Assembly (NCBI GenBank): GCA_046351395.1
Contig: JAXLYP010000013.1
Location: forward strand, 124,001-188,000
Origin: CAYYKK01 sp046351395
Lineage (GTDB): Bacteria > Myxococcota_A > Polyangia > Polyangiales > Polyangiaceae
DNA: 64,000 nucleotides
Direction: 5' to 3'
Shown here piece by piece: positions 1 through 8,915 of this stretch. Below the pieces are notes generated by a model. The model did no database searches. It was not told the DNA's origin and worked only from the letters and a program-made list of their open reading frames with translations. Made by a program: the position numbers and the translations under genes. How positions within the stretch are numbered: position 1 is the stretch's first letter; the number at the start of each line of letters is the position of its first letter.

Positions 1-516
1 CTGCCGACCTTCCTCACGAGCGAGAAGGGGTTCACGGACGATCAGACGGTCATCGTGCCCGCGTTCTTCGCGGCGGGCATGCTCATCTTCGCGAACATCG
101 CCGGTCGGGCGGGGGACCGCTTCGGCAACCTCGCCGTGATGCGCGCGCTCGGCGTCATCGGCACGCTCACGATCGTCGGCTTCATCGTGGTGAACGGCGT
201 GGTGCCGCTGTTCGTCCTGGTGTTCGTCGCGGGCGCGTCGCTCGCGTCCGTGTCGCCCCCGAGCCTCGCCCTGCAGGGCATCGTCACGAAGGAGCGGGAC
301 CTCACGCGCTCTGGCGCGATGTACAACGCGTCCTACGCGGCGGGCATGCTCGCGGGGCCGCCCATCTCGGGGTACTTGTTTCAGCGCTTCAGCGGGACCG
401 TGATGAACGCGCACTACGCGGGGCTTTGGGCGTTCTTCGTGCTGTTCACGATCGTCTTTCGGAGGGATGATCCCCGCGCTCGCGGCGTTCAGCTCGCGGC
501 GAAGGAGCCCGCATGA
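1..516 (+). CDS. MFS transporter, C-terminal part (cut by window start)
   Basis: The frame is open from the first base to a TGA at 514-516, so only the last 171 residues are visible. They show alternating hydrophobic stretches typical of a 12-helix major facilitator carrier, and a loop reading GRAGDRFG, which fits MFS motif A (G-x3-D-R-x-G). The substrate cannot be told. The stop overlaps the start of the next gene by 4 bp (ATGA), so the two are probably co-translated. No lesion is seen. Confidence 0.8.
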   Translation: MPTFLTSEKGFTDDQTVIVPAFFAAGMLIFANIAGRAGDRFGNLAVMRALGVIGTLTIVGFIVVNGVVPLFVLVFVAGASLASVSPPSLALQGIVTKERDLTRSGAMYNASYAAGMLAGPPISGYLFQRFSGTVMNAHYAGLWAFFVLFTIVFRRDDPRARGVQLAAKEPA

Positions 517-770
517 ACAGCCCGGCGACGAAGTGCACGTCCTGTGGTCGACTCGTCGAAGGCGCGCCGCTCTACGCAGCGACGGGCGAAGTCGTGTGCG
601 CGGCCTGCGAGGCGTCCGCGAAAGATCGCCAGATCCAGGGCGCGTCCGACCGCGATCGACGGTCCAAGCAGGCGATCGTCTTCGCGGCGGTCGGGGCCGT
701 GGTGCTCATCGTCGTGCTCGTCGGTCTCTTCACGCTGAAGGCGTGCGTGTCCACCAGCGGGCCGCTCTGA
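513..770 (+). CDS. Small zinc-ribbon, single-pass membrane protein
   Basis: An 85-residue protein. It begins with two CxxC pairs (CTSCGR near residue 8 and CAAC near residue 29), a likely zinc ribbon with a short spacer. One hydrophobic helix follows (about residues 53-75), then a short tail. It overlaps the transporter upstream by ATGA, so translational coupling is likely. No specific family is recognised; a membrane-tethered zinc ribbon is inferred from composition. After it, 771-855 is a short intergenic stretch. Confidence 0.65.
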   Translation: MNSPATKCTSCGRLVEGAPLYAATGEVVCAACEASAKDRQIQGASDRDRRSKQAIVFAAVGAVVLIVVLVGLFTLKACVSTSGPL

Positions 771-855
771 GGGCGCGACCGCGGACACGGACTAGGCGAG
801 CGACGCAAACTCGTCACCGAGCGGTGGCGAGGGTCCTGCTAGGACGATCGCGTGA

Positions 856-2184
856 ATGGTTGACGATCGAAGGGAAGGTGCGGTGACCCGTTGGCTCTCG
901 CGGGCGCCCGCCTGGACGTTCTCGGCGTGGTGCGTAGTCGCCGCGTTTTCGACGTATTTCGCGATGTACGCGTTCCGAAAGCCGTTCACCGCGGGGAAAT
1001 TCGCGGCGCACGTGACGCTGTTCGGCGGCCTCGAGCTCGACGAGAAGACGCTCTTCATCCTCGCTCAGGCGATCGGGTACGCGACGAGCAAGTTCGCGGG
1101 CATCAAGGTCATCAGCGAGCTGTCGGCGGCGCGGCGCGCGTTCGCGATCTTCCTCGCCATCGCGACCGCGGAGCTCGGGCTCGCGGTCTTCGCGCTCGTG
1201 CCCGCCCCGTGGTGCGCGATCGGCCTGGTCGTGAATGGTCTGCCGCTCGGCATGGTCTGGGGCCTGGTGTTCGGGTTCCTCGAGGGCCGGCGCGTGTCCG
1301 ACGTCCTCGGCGCGGGGCTCTGCGCGAGCTTCATCGTCGGGAGCGGCGCGGTGAAGAGCGTCGGCAAGGCGCTCCTCGACGCGGGCGTGGCCGAGCGCTG
1401 GATGCCCGCGCTCACGGGCGCGCTGTTCGCGCCGGTGATGGCGGGGACGGTCTGGATGCTCGCGGTGATCCCGAAGCCCACGGCGGAGGACGAGGCCGCG
1501 CGGACACGGCGCGCGCCCATGGATGGCCCCGCGCGCCGCGCGTTCCTCGCGAAGTACGCGCCCGGCCTCGCGGCGCTCGTGCTCGGGTACATGGTGCTGA
1601 CGGCGCTCCGCGACTTCAGGGACAACTTCGCGCGCGAACTCTGGGACGCGCTCGGGTTCGGGGAGACGCCGTCGATCCTCGCGACCGCGGAGCTCCCCGT
1701 GGCGTTCGGCGCGCTCCTCCCCGTCGTGCTCGTCATGCTCGTGAAGGACAACCGGCGCGCGCTCGGCGTGATGCACGGCGTGCTCGTCGCGGGCGCAGTC
1801 CTCGCGGGCGGCAGCACGCTGCTCTTCCAAGCGGGCGCGATCGGCCCCGTCACCTGGATGATCTCGGTCGGGGTGGGGCTCTACGTCGCGTACGTCCCGT
1901 TCAACTGCGTCCTCTTCGATCGTCTCATCGCCGCGACGGGGACGGTCGGGACGGCAGGGTTTCTCATCTACGTGTCGGACGCGTCCGGCTACCTCGGGAG
2001 CACGGGCCTCTTGATGGCGAAGAGCCTCGGCAAGCCGAAGTTGCCGTGGCTCGCGTTCTACGAGGGCTTCGCGGAGGTCGGCTCCGCGATCTGCGTCGCG
2101 CTGTTCGTTCTCGCGTGGCTGTACTTCGCGCGGAAGCCGAGGGCGGCCGCGCTCCACGCCGCCGAGGCGCTCGCGCCGACGTGA
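856..2184 (+). CDS. DUF5690-family MFS-like membrane protein
   Basis: A 442-residue polytopic membrane protein with about 12 hydrophobic segments. The N-terminal signature FSTYFAMYAFRKPFTAG and the later YVPFNCVLFDRLIAA and DASGYLGS segments are characteristic of the DUF5690 branch of the major facilitator superfamily, a group without an assigned substrate. Full length for the family and uninterrupted. The ATG at 856 gives an N-terminus of normal length. A borderline GG-N10-GC element (825-840) precedes it, but it is too weak to claim as a promoter. Confidence 0.85.
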   Translation: MVDDRREGAVTRWLSRAPAWTFSAWCVVAAFSTYFAMYAFRKPFTAGKFAAHVTLFGGLELDEKTLFILAQAIGYATSKFAGIKVISELSAARRAFAIFLAIATAELGLAVFALVPAPWCAIGLVVNGLPLGMVWGLVFGFLEGRRVSDVLGAGLCASFIVGSGAVKSVGKALLDAGVAERWMPALTGALFAPVMAGTVWMLAVIPKPTAEDEAARTRRAPMDGPARRAFLAKYAPGLAALVLGYMVLTALRDFRDNFARELWDALGFGETPSILATAELPVAFGALLPVVLVMLVKDNRRALGVMHGVLVAGAVLAGGSTLLFQAGAIGPVTWMISVGVGLYVAYVPFNCVLFDRLIAATGTVGTAGFLIYVSDASGYLGSTGLLMAKSLGKPKLPWLAFYEGFAEVGSAICVALFVLAWLYFARKPRAAALHAAEALAPT

Positions 2185-2238
2185 GCAGGCGCGTCGCCCC
2201 ACCTTCCCTGGGAGTCGGGGCTCCCGCGCGGGCCTCCG

Positions 2239-3929
2239 TCAGCGTGGCGTGAGCCCCACCGTGAGCGCGCCGTCGGACGCGCGGATCGTGAGCGTGAAGA
2301 GATCGCTGCCGCCGTCCCGCGCGAACCGATGGATCACGAACCGGATCAGGGTCGGCTGAAGGCTGTCGAGGGCAAGTGCAAAGCCCTGCGCGCGGAGCGC
2401 GTCCAGGATCTCGTCGAACGTGTTGGGCTCGCCCGCTTCGTAGGTGAGCACGACGCCGGCACCTTCCCACTGCTCGTCGAGCGGGGACGGGCCGTGGAAC
2501 GGGAGCTCGATCGTCGGGAACGCGCGGAGAGGCGCTTTGTGCTTCGCCACGATGGGCGCGCGGTCGAGGCGCGCACGCACGGCGTCCGCGAACCGTGGGA
2601 GTGCTGTTCGAGGTTCGCGCCCCGGCCGAGGGCGCCGAGGTCCGCGGGCAGCGCGGCCTCCGCGCGGAGCGCGCGCGCGAGGAGGTTGCCCCACGCCGCG
2701 TGCCGCTCCGTCTTGGTCGCCGCGGCCCGGTCCGCCGCGAGGCGGTCCTCCGCCGCGGGCTCGAGCGTCCCCTCGAGGCGCACGGTGTTGCCCACGATCT
2801 GCTGCCTAGCGCTCGCGGTCGCCGCGATCGACATGCGGACGAGGACGCCCCATTGCACCTCGTCGGCCGCCGCGCCGGGCGGGGTGGTGAACGTGCGGTT
2901 CGCGGCCGCGCCTCGGAAGGACGTGAGCGCGTGATCGATCCGCTCCGCGGCGGCGCGCGTCGGCGCCGTGATCGCGAGGAGACCCGGACCTTCGTGGTTC
3001 GAATCGATGGACATGAGCACCACCGCGCCCTCGTGCTTCACGGTCGCGTGGAGCTTCTCGAGCGCTCCCCCGGTGGTTCCGATCGCGGCGAGCTCGGGGA
3101 AGCCGAGGTAGGGATCGTCGGACGCGTCGAGCTGGAAGTCCAGCCCGCGGACGTCCGCGTCGTCGACCGCGACGTCGGCGCCCTTCCAATGGGGCGGCGC
3201 AGCGGACGCGACCGCCGCGAGCGATCGGTAGTCGCCCCAGCCGACCAAATCCCACGCGGGGAACCGCGCGAACGCGGCGGATCCGGGGAGGCACGCGTCG
3301 CGATCGAGGTGCTCGCACCGAACGTCCGCGAGGCCCGCGGGCGAGTGAGCGGGGGCAAGGAAGTGCTTCGGCGGCGCGGCGTCGCCGCGGACGAACTGCG
3401 CGGACCCGGAGCGCCCGTCGTCGAACTTCAGGGTGAGCCCGTCGTAGGCCCAGCTCGATGGGATCGCCGCGCGGCGTCCGCACTAGAGCCAGTCGCCGAG
3501 GTGAGGGTCGGACAGGGCGACGACGAGCGCCTCGACGCCGAACTTCGCCTCGGGCGCGCGCGCGGCGATGCGGCCGAGGGCCGGCCCGCCACAGATGAAC
3601 CCCACCGCGAGCGCCGCGCGCGCCGCGCCCGGCCCGACGTGCTTCGTTGCGATGACCGCCACCGCGCCGAGGGACGTCACCGACGTGGGGAGGTCCCCCC
3701 TGTGCGCGAGCAGCGCGGGCGGGTGCGCGAGCTTGCCCGCGGTGAGGAGCTCGGGGACGTCGTCGAACGGGTCGGCGGGAGGGCTCGAGCGCGCGGGCTC
3801 CGTGGTGGATGCTTGGGGCGCGGGAGCACGCGAGGACGCCTCGCCCTTCGTGGACGAGCTCGAGCAGGCGGCCGTGGACGCGGTCGAGAATGCGGCCAGG
3901 GCGAGGAGCATCGAGGACGTGCGCCGCAC
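2239..3929 (-). pseudogene. Lipoprotein gene with an in-frame stop and a frameshift
   Basis: Reading leftward from a GTG at 3929, a signal peptide with lipobox (TASTAAC) and a Ser/Ala/Pro-rich linker lead into a soluble domain. That frame ends at an in-frame TAG (3483-3485), then continues without any start codon in the same frame as convincing protein (for example PAWDLVGWGDYRSL). Near 2605-2620 the frame shifts by one base; the C-terminal part (PRFADAVRARLDRAPIV...) ends at 2239. Two independent lesions in one otherwise coherent protein suggest decay, though sequencing error is not excluded. No family is recognised. It is divergent from the nucleotidyltransferase gene. Confidence 0.6.
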
Positions 3930-4105
3930 CGCACCTTCGTAGACGATCCCCTCATCGCGACCAAGCCTGGGCTTCATGGCCAAGCTCGGCGGAGCGACGC
4001 TACATTCGAGGGCGCGGGGCGTCTCGCGCCCGCGCGCACTCTTGGATCCTCGAGCACGCCCGCGCGTCAGGCTCGGGGGCGCCCGTTCGTTGCTCCTCCT
4101 CACCC

Positions 4106-5401
4106 ATGGACCTTCGTCTCAAGAACCTCACGAGCCTCGACGCGCGCGCCGTCCCGCTCCCGCACGGGACCGAGGTCATCACGCGCGTGGACCGGGTGCT
4201 CGCGGACGCGACCGGCGGTCGCGCCGAGCGCCGCGTGCCGCAGGGGTCCATCGGCCGCGTGATGCGCGTCGCGGCGAGCGAGGGCGCAGACGACGACGCG
4301 ATCGACGTGCAAATCGTGGGCGTCGGGACGCTGCGCTATGCCCGCGGCGAGCTCTCTCCGCGTCGCGTGGGGCAGGCCCTGTTCGCGCATCGCCGCGCGT
4401 CCGCGTGGGACGCGCTCTCCCCGTGCGTCGTCCTCGAGGCGACGGTCGGCTCGCGCGCGTGGGGCCTCGCGACGCCGACGTCCGACGACGATCGGCGCGG
4501 CATGTTCGGGCTCCCGTTCGCGTGGACCCAGGGCCTCGTCGCGCCGCCCGAGGACCTCGTGAGCGCGGACGGGAGCGCCACCTATTGGGCCGTGGGCAAG
4601 GCGATCCGGCAGGCGCTCCGCGCCGATCCCAACACGCTCGAGATGCTCTTCGTCCCGAGCGCGCGCGCGAGCGATCCGATCGGCGAGTGGGTCCTCGCCG
4701 CTCGGGACGCGTTCGTCTCCACCGAGATCTACGGGACGTTCGGCCGCTACGCGCTCGGGCAGCTCAAACGCCTCGAGCAGGGCCTCCGGCTCGCCGAGCA
4801 CCGCGCGACCGTGCTCGACTGGCTTCGGGCGGACCCGGCGCTCTCCCTCGACGCGGTCGCCACGCGCCTCGCGAAGGTGGACGCGCGCGTCGCGCCCACC
4901 GAGGCGGACGCGGTCCACCTCGCGAAGCAATACGTGAAGCAGCTCTACCGCTCGATGCACGATCAGGGGCTCCTCGACGCGTGCGATTTCCCTTCCCTCG
5001 TGCGGTTCGCGCGCGACGCGTCCGCCGAGTTCGACCTGCCGCGCGAGCTCCGTCCGAAGAACGCCTACAACCTCGTGCGCCTCATCGCGACGGCGACGCG
5101 CTGGCTCGACGAGGGCGCGCCGACGTTCGAGGTCGAGGGCGCGCTCCGGGCCCGCCTCTTCGCGATCAAGCGCGGCGAGGTCCCGCTCGCGGACGTCCTC
5201 GCCGAGGCGGAGGCGATGGTCCCCGCGCTCGAGGCGGCGCGCGATCGCTCGCGCTTGCCGAAGCGCCCCGACGTCGCGCGCGCGGACACGCTGCTCCGGC
5301 GCGTCGGCGAGGAGCTCGCGCGCCGCTTCGTCGCGCGCGCCCCCGGCCCCTTCGGCGCGGACGCGCCCGCTCCGCCCGACGTCGTCTGGAGCGAGGAGTA
5401 G
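4106..5401 (+). CDS. RlaP-like predicted nucleotidyltransferase
   Basis: A 431-residue protein. The motif VGSRAWGLATPTSDDDRRGM (about residues 115-135) is the GS-x(n)-D-D-D/R signature of the pol-beta nucleotidyltransferase superfamily in the form seen in RlaP/COG3541-type proteins (pfam10127), some of which are linked to RNA repair. The long helical C-terminal half is also typical. The family's substrate is generally unknown, and no RNA ligase or RtcB lies next to it, so a repair role is only a possibility. The ATG at 4106 was chosen because upstream in-frame sequence reads as low-complexity Arg-rich noise. Confidence 0.75.
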   Translation: MDLRLKNLTSLDARAVPLPHGTEVITRVDRVLADATGGRAERRVPQGSIGRVMRVAASEGADDDAIDVQIVGVGTLRYARGELSPRRVGQALFAHRRASAWDALSPCVVLEATVGSRAWGLATPTSDDDRRGMFGLPFAWTQGLVAPPEDLVSADGSATYWAVGKAIRQALRADPNTLEMLFVPSARASDPIGEWVLAARDAFVSTEIYGTFGRYALGQLKRLEQGLRLAEHRATVLDWLRADPALSLDAVATRLAKVDARVAPTEADAVHLAKQYVKQLYRSMHDQGLLDACDFPSLVRFARDASAEFDLPRELRPKNAYNLVRLIATATRWLDEGAPTFEVEGALRARLFAIKRGEVPLADVLAEAEAMVPALEAARDRSRLPKRPDVARADTLLRRVGEELARRFVARAPGPFGADAPAPPDVVWSEE

Positions 5402-5416
5402 CTTCCGACGCTGGAC

Positions 5417-5749
5417 TCAGCGGTACGGCGGCCGCTTGGGCACGTGGAGGAGGGCGTGATCCTTCGCGCACCGCTTGTGGATGAGATCCCTGCACGTCGG
5501 GCAGCGCTTCGCTTCGGTCGCGAGCATGATGGAGCGCTCGCAGAGCGTGCAGAGCTCCCCCACGATTTGGTCACCCTGCGAGGGGCCGGTGTTCGGCTGG
5601 TTCGTCTCGCTCCACTCGAGCCTCGCGGGGACGCCCCGGAGCTGCCCGTGGTGCGGTCGCGGCCCGCTGTCGCCCCGGAGGAGACGCGCGATCGCGCTCA
5701 CCGCGGCGACGCCGCCGCCCAACAGGATCCACCACTCGTGCGTCCCCAC
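5417..5749 (-). CDS. Small membrane-anchored RING/zinc-ribbon-like protein
   Basis: A 110-residue protein with an N-terminal hydrophobic anchor (WWILLGGGVAAVSAIA). Its C-terminal half carries C-x2-C-x12-C-x2-C-x3-H-x2-C (CTLC ... CPTCRDLIHKRC), a cross-brace arrangement resembling a RING or treble-clef zinc finger. It ends 16 bp from the convergent gene upstream and lies 16 bp downstream of the Dyp peroxidase gene, so it may share that transcript. The biochemical role is unknown. Confidence 0.65.
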   Translation of the reverse strand: MGTHEWWILLGGGVAAVSAIARLLRGDSGPRPHHGQLRGVPARLEWSETNQPNTGPSQGDQIVGELCTLCERSIMLATEAKRCPTCRDLIHKRCAKDHALLHVPKRPPYR

Positions 5750-5765
5750 GCGCTCCGAGGATACC

Positions 5766-6671
5766 TCAGCCTCCGAGCACCGAGAGGTCGAGCGGTCCGC
5801 CGGCGCACGTCAGGGGAGGGCACCAGAAGTAGCTGCCCGTCTCGGGGTGGCTGAACGTGAAGAGCCCGTCCGTGTGCTCGTCGTCCAGACCCGCCATCCG
5901 GCGGAGCACGCGCTCGAACGGATCGAGCGTCGCGCCGTACGCGATGAAGTAGAGGCCGCGCCGGCCGTTCCACGCCCACGGCATCGATCGGCGGAGCATG
6001 AACGCCGGCGGGTCGAAGCTCTCCTGCGCCGACCGCTTCACGTGCGCATGGATGGGGGCCTCCGCGAGCTCCTCGTTCGTCTCGCGCGAACGGCCGATGA
6101 CGCCGTCCGCGTGCGCGCGGGGCCACGCGCGGAACCGCGGCAGATCGTGCACCCAGCGCTGCACGGCGACGAAGCTCCCGCCCGCGTGGCCCGCGCTGCC
6201 CACGGCGAGCGCGACCTCCATCGCGCGCTCCTCGACGGGGTTCTCCGTGCCATCGACGTACCCGGTGAGATCCTTGCCGCCGTCGTACACGAACGCGCCC
6301 ACCTCCTCGTCGAGCGTGAACGCGCGAACGAGCGCGGCGAGCGCGCGGTCCGAGCGGTCGAGCGCGGAGGAGTCGTCGTCCCCGTGGATCGCGACCCAGA
6401 GGGCCGCCTGGGTGGAAGGGATGGAGACGCCGCGCCCCGAGATTCCCGGGAACCCGCGGAGCCCGTGCACCCGAGCGCCGAGGGCGCGCACCAGGGGTTC
6501 GCCGAACCCGACGATGACGCGGTTCGTGCCGAGCTCGGCGCTCATCGCGGCGACGAGCGCGACGGCGTCCCGCGCGCCGCTCGGGGTCGCGGCGTCCGCG
6601 GTGAGTTGGAAGTGGAGAAACCGCGCCGCGTTCGGGACGGGCCCGAGGATCGCCGTCTGAGGAGTCGACAT
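5766..6671 (-). CDS. Dyp-type haem peroxidase
   Basis: A 301-residue dye-decolorizing peroxidase, B-type length. The GxxDG motif is present as GYVDGTENP (about residues 147-155), giving the distal catalytic Asp. The C-terminal block has a His in AHVKRS (proximal haem ligand region) and an Arg in MLRRSMPW. Expected activity is H2O2-dependent oxidation of bulky substrates; no encapsulin is adjacent. The ATG at 6671 is preceded by a good ribosome site (GAGGAGGG). It starts divergently from the lipoprotein gene with only 21 bp between start codons, so the two promoters must overlap the partner gene. Confidence 0.9.
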   Translation of the reverse strand: MSTPQTAILGPVPNAARFLHFQLTADAATPSGARDAVALVAAMSAELGTNRVIVGFGEPLVRALGARVHGLRGFPGISGRGVSIPSTQAALWVAIHGDDDSSALDRSDRALAALVRAFTLDEEVGAFVYDGGKDLTGYVDGTENPVEERAMEVALAVGSAGHAGGSFVAVQRWVHDLPRFRAWPRAHADGVIGRSRETNEELAEAPIHAHVKRSAQESFDPPAFMLRRSMPWAWNGRRGLYFIAYGATLDPFERVLRRMAGLDDEHTDGLFTFSHPETGSYFWCPPLTCAGGPLDLSVLGG

Positions 6672-6692
6672 GCCCTCCTCTTTAGAACGAAG

Positions 6693-7448
6693 ATGCGCCT
6701 CATGTCTCGTGCGCACGCCGTCGCCGCGCTCCTCGCGCTCACGCTCTCGGGGTGCAGCAGCCGTGCGGAGGCGGGGCGGCCGATCCCCGCGAAGGTCACG
6801 GCGTTCGACGAGAAGGACGTCGTGCTCGACGTGCGCGCGTCGTCCCTCGAGAAGGGAGCGCTCCGGTTCGACGCGGTCGTCGGCAACAACGAGGAGCGCA
6901 CGCTCGTCGGGCTCCACGTCGAGGTCGCGCTCCTCGACGCGAGCGGAGCCACGATCAAGAAGGTCGATCTGACGCCCCTTGGCGCGCGCGCGAAGCTCAC
7001 GGTTCTCGAGCCGAACTACGAGGTCGCGATCCACGAGCTCATCCAGACGGACACCGCCCCCGCGTCCGTCGTCGCGCGCGTCTCGAAGGCCGAGACGTAC
7101 ACCGAGCCCGCCGATCCTCCCGCCAAGCTCGACGTCACGGGCGACGCGCAGGGCCTGGAGTTCATGAGCCTCGGCCACTTCCGCTTCTTCGGCGCCCCCG
7201 AGGACCGTGCGGAGCTGCCGTTCCGCGCGTCCATCGGAATTCGGAACACGGGGACGAAGACGGTGAAGCGCGTGGAGTACGGGCTCCGGTTCCTCGACGA
7301 GAACGGCAAGGAGTCGGACCGTGTCCCTCGGAGCCAGGTCTTCGAGCCGCCCTTGCTCCCGGGCGACGCGATCGTCGACCCCATCCAGACGCAGGTCCGC
7401 GCCTACGATCAGCTCCAGATCGACGTCCGGACCGTGGTTTTCGAGTGA
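6693..7448 (+). CDS. Predicted secreted lipoprotein
   Basis: A 251-residue protein. The signal peptide ends in the lipobox LTLSGC, followed by what look like two beta-rich repeats about 95 residues apart (ALRFDAVVGNNEERTLVGL and PFRASIGIRNTGTKTVKRV), which resemble FxLyD or Ig-like domains found in bacterial lipoproteins. It is probably anchored in the cell envelope; no enzymatic residues are seen. The start is ATG 6693 or ATG 6702. It lies immediately upstream of the tRNA-Leu promoter. Confidence 0.75.
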   Translation: MRLMSRAHAVAALLALTLSGCSSRAEAGRPIPAKVTAFDEKDVVLDVRASSLEKGALRFDAVVGNNEERTLVGLHVEVALLDASGATIKKVDLTPLGARAKLTVLEPNYEVAIHELIQTDTAPASVVARVSKAETYTEPADPPAKLDVTGDAQGLEFMSLGHFRFFGAPEDRAELPFRASIGIRNTGTKTVKRVEYGLRFLDENGKESDRVPRSQVFEPPLLPGDAIVDPIQTQVRAYDQLQIDVRTVVFE

Positions 7449-7486
7449 GGGCGCGGGCGCTGTCAGGTTGGAAGTGCGCGACCGTC

Positions 7487-7514
7487 TTGACAGGACGGCG
7501 GGCGCGAGTAATGT
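7487..7514 (+). promoter_or_regulatory. Sigma-70-type promoter of tRNA-Leu
   Basis: TTGACA (7487-7492) and TAATGT (7509-7514) are separated by 16 bp, about 39 bp before the mature tRNA 5' end. A near-consensus housekeeping promoter in an otherwise GC-rich stretch. Confidence 0.75.
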
Positions 7515-7552
7515 CCCGCGCCTCGGGCTTCGGCTCGAGGCAATGCCTCCTC

Positions 7553-7633
7553 GCGAGGGTGGCGGAATGGCAGACGCACTAGCTTGAGGTGCTAGCGGGT
7601 AACACCGTACGAGTTCAAGTCTCGTCCCTCGCA
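7553..7633 (+). tRNA. tRNA-Leu (anticodon GAG)
   Basis: The sequence folds as a class II tRNA. The acceptor stem GCGAGGG pairs with CCCTCGC. The anticodon arm CTAGC-TTGAGGT-GCTAG gives anticodon GAG, followed by a long variable arm and the T-arm loop TTCAAGT. The CCA end is not encoded. Its 3' half from the anticodon loop onward is the attachment core of the integrated element, and is restored by the element's own copy. Confidence 0.95.
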
Positions 7634-7635
7634 CT
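7584..7635. repeat. attL: 52-bp direct repeat, left copy
   Basis: A perfect 52-bp match to 21777-21828, running from the anticodon loop to two bases past the discriminator of tRNA-Leu. It marks the left end of the integrated element and is the junction where the integrase frame enters host DNA. Confidence 0.95.
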
Positions 7636-8915
7636 TTCTCGAATGAAACCACACACTTAGGCCCCTCCGAATCGGTGGGGCTTTCGTGTTTTTGGGCCTT
7701 CGGCTCGCTAGCGTGTCCATGCTCCGCGTCCATCGCGCCAAGACCGGGGACCGCCCCGACGAGGGTAGGGAAGGGTTCGATCCGTAGCTCTGCCAGGGTT
7801 CGAGCGTCGCGCGAGTAGCGGCGCATCATGGCGTCATCCACCCACCCGGTGCGCTTCCGGATGTCGACGTCATCCCACTTCGCGGCGAGGGCGTACACGA
7901 GGAACGAGGCGCGCCCGTCGTGGAACCTCATCGGCTCGACGCGGACGCCATCGATGATCCCGCTCTCGAACAAGCGCTCGCGCGTGACCCCGGCGGTCCG
8001 CAGGTCTTGCCGCAGGAGCGTCGCAGCCTTGTCCTTGTCGTTGTCGGTGGCGCGCCAACCGATCGCGCTCGCGTCGAGCACGTGAGAGCGACGCGGCACG
8101 TGCTCTCGCCACGCTCTGAGGAGCCACGCGAGATCGGCGCCGAGCTCAAAGAAGATGCCCCGGCCGGTCTTCGTGCGCCGTAGCGAGAGCGTCCCGTGCT
8201 CCAGATCGATCCCTCGCCACGTCAACGCGAGCAGCGACGACTTCCGAAGCCCGGTGTAGAACGCGAGCGCGGTAGCCACGCGCCTCTCCAGAGGGATTGC
8301 CGCGCAGCCGAGAACCCTCGTGAGCTCCCCCGGGTAGAGCCACGTGTAGTCGATCTCCTGCGCGTCGGGAGTCGGCCGTACGACGTCATCCACGGGGTTG
8401 TCACGACGGAGTTTCATCACACGGCGGGCAAGCTTGAACAGCTTGGACACGTGGCCCCGGTACTGTGTCATGGTGGCCGAGCTCGCCCCGCGCTCCGCGA
8501 TCGAGCGAAGGGCGCGCTCGACGTCCTCCGCTGCGATCTCGTCGATCGGCATGTGGCCCAAGATCGGGTAGAGCGCTTCGAGCCGCTTCCCGATCGTGTA
8601 GAGCCACCCCGGTGAGTGCCCACCGAGCCCCTCAACCTCGCCGTACACCTTCACCAACTCGCCGCTCACCCAAGCCTCGCCCACGTCGCGGAAGGTCTTC
8701 TTCGACGGTTTGGGCGCGGGGGGCGGAAGCGCAGCCATGTAGGTTTTCGTGACCTCCGCGCGTCGCTCCTTCCACGCTGCGACGGCTTCGAGCACGCGCT
8801 CGCGCTTCCACTCGGGTCGCCCGATCGGGAACGCGGGACGTCGCCCGTCGGGCATGCGCGGCCGAATGAACCACCCCTTTGCGTTGCGGGTGAGGCCAAG
8901 CGTCCCATCACCCAC
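7584..8915 (-). CDS. int: Tyrosine recombinase (integrase), frame open across the att core
   Basis: The N-terminal SAM-like core-binding region (about residues 70-180) is followed by the catalytic domain: Arg in FYTGLRKSSLLAL, then HDGR (H-x2-R), and the TGW...YSR block with the nucleophilic Tyr near residue 367. It directs site-specific integration into tRNA-Leu. There is no stop between the catalytic Tyr and the attachment core, and the frame continues through the core. In the integrated state it stays open through host DNA down to 5766; in the circular state it would join the 21588-21776 sequence. The end given here is the core boundary, not a stop codon. The ATG at 8915 overlaps the upstream gene by 8 bp. 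Confidence 0.88.
7661..7692 (+). terminator. Element-borne terminator for tRNA-Leu
   Basis: The hairpin GCCCC-tccgaatcggt-GGGGC is followed by TTTCGTGTTTTT on the plus strand, 25 bp after the core. It lies inside the element, so the element brings its own terminator and replaces the host one now displaced to 21841. Confidence 0.65.

Noticed and set aside
825..840. TGGCGAGGGTCCTGCT upstream of the DUF5690 gene as a member of the sigma-54 set
   Set aside because: The -24 half is a poor match, the spacing to ATG 856 is 16 nt, and single GG-N10-GC matches of this quality are expected by chance.
814..2202. Long antisense frames (also at 5475-7448, 28033-31446, 31344-33551, 36437-39061 and others)
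   Set aside because: Arg/Ala/Pro/Asp-rich sequences antisense or out of frame to strong genes; typical by-products of high GC content, with no domains or ribosome sites.
3483..3485. In-frame TAG as pyrrolysine or programmed read-through
   Set aside because: The same gene also has a frameshift 870 bp later and no recoding signal or pyl genes are in view.
5766..8915. A single 1,049-codon open frame joining the integrase to the Dyp peroxidase
   Set aside because: The two halves belong to different genes that happen to share a frame; the peroxidase has its own ATG and ribosome site, and the middle reads as antisense of a lipoprotein and a tRNA.
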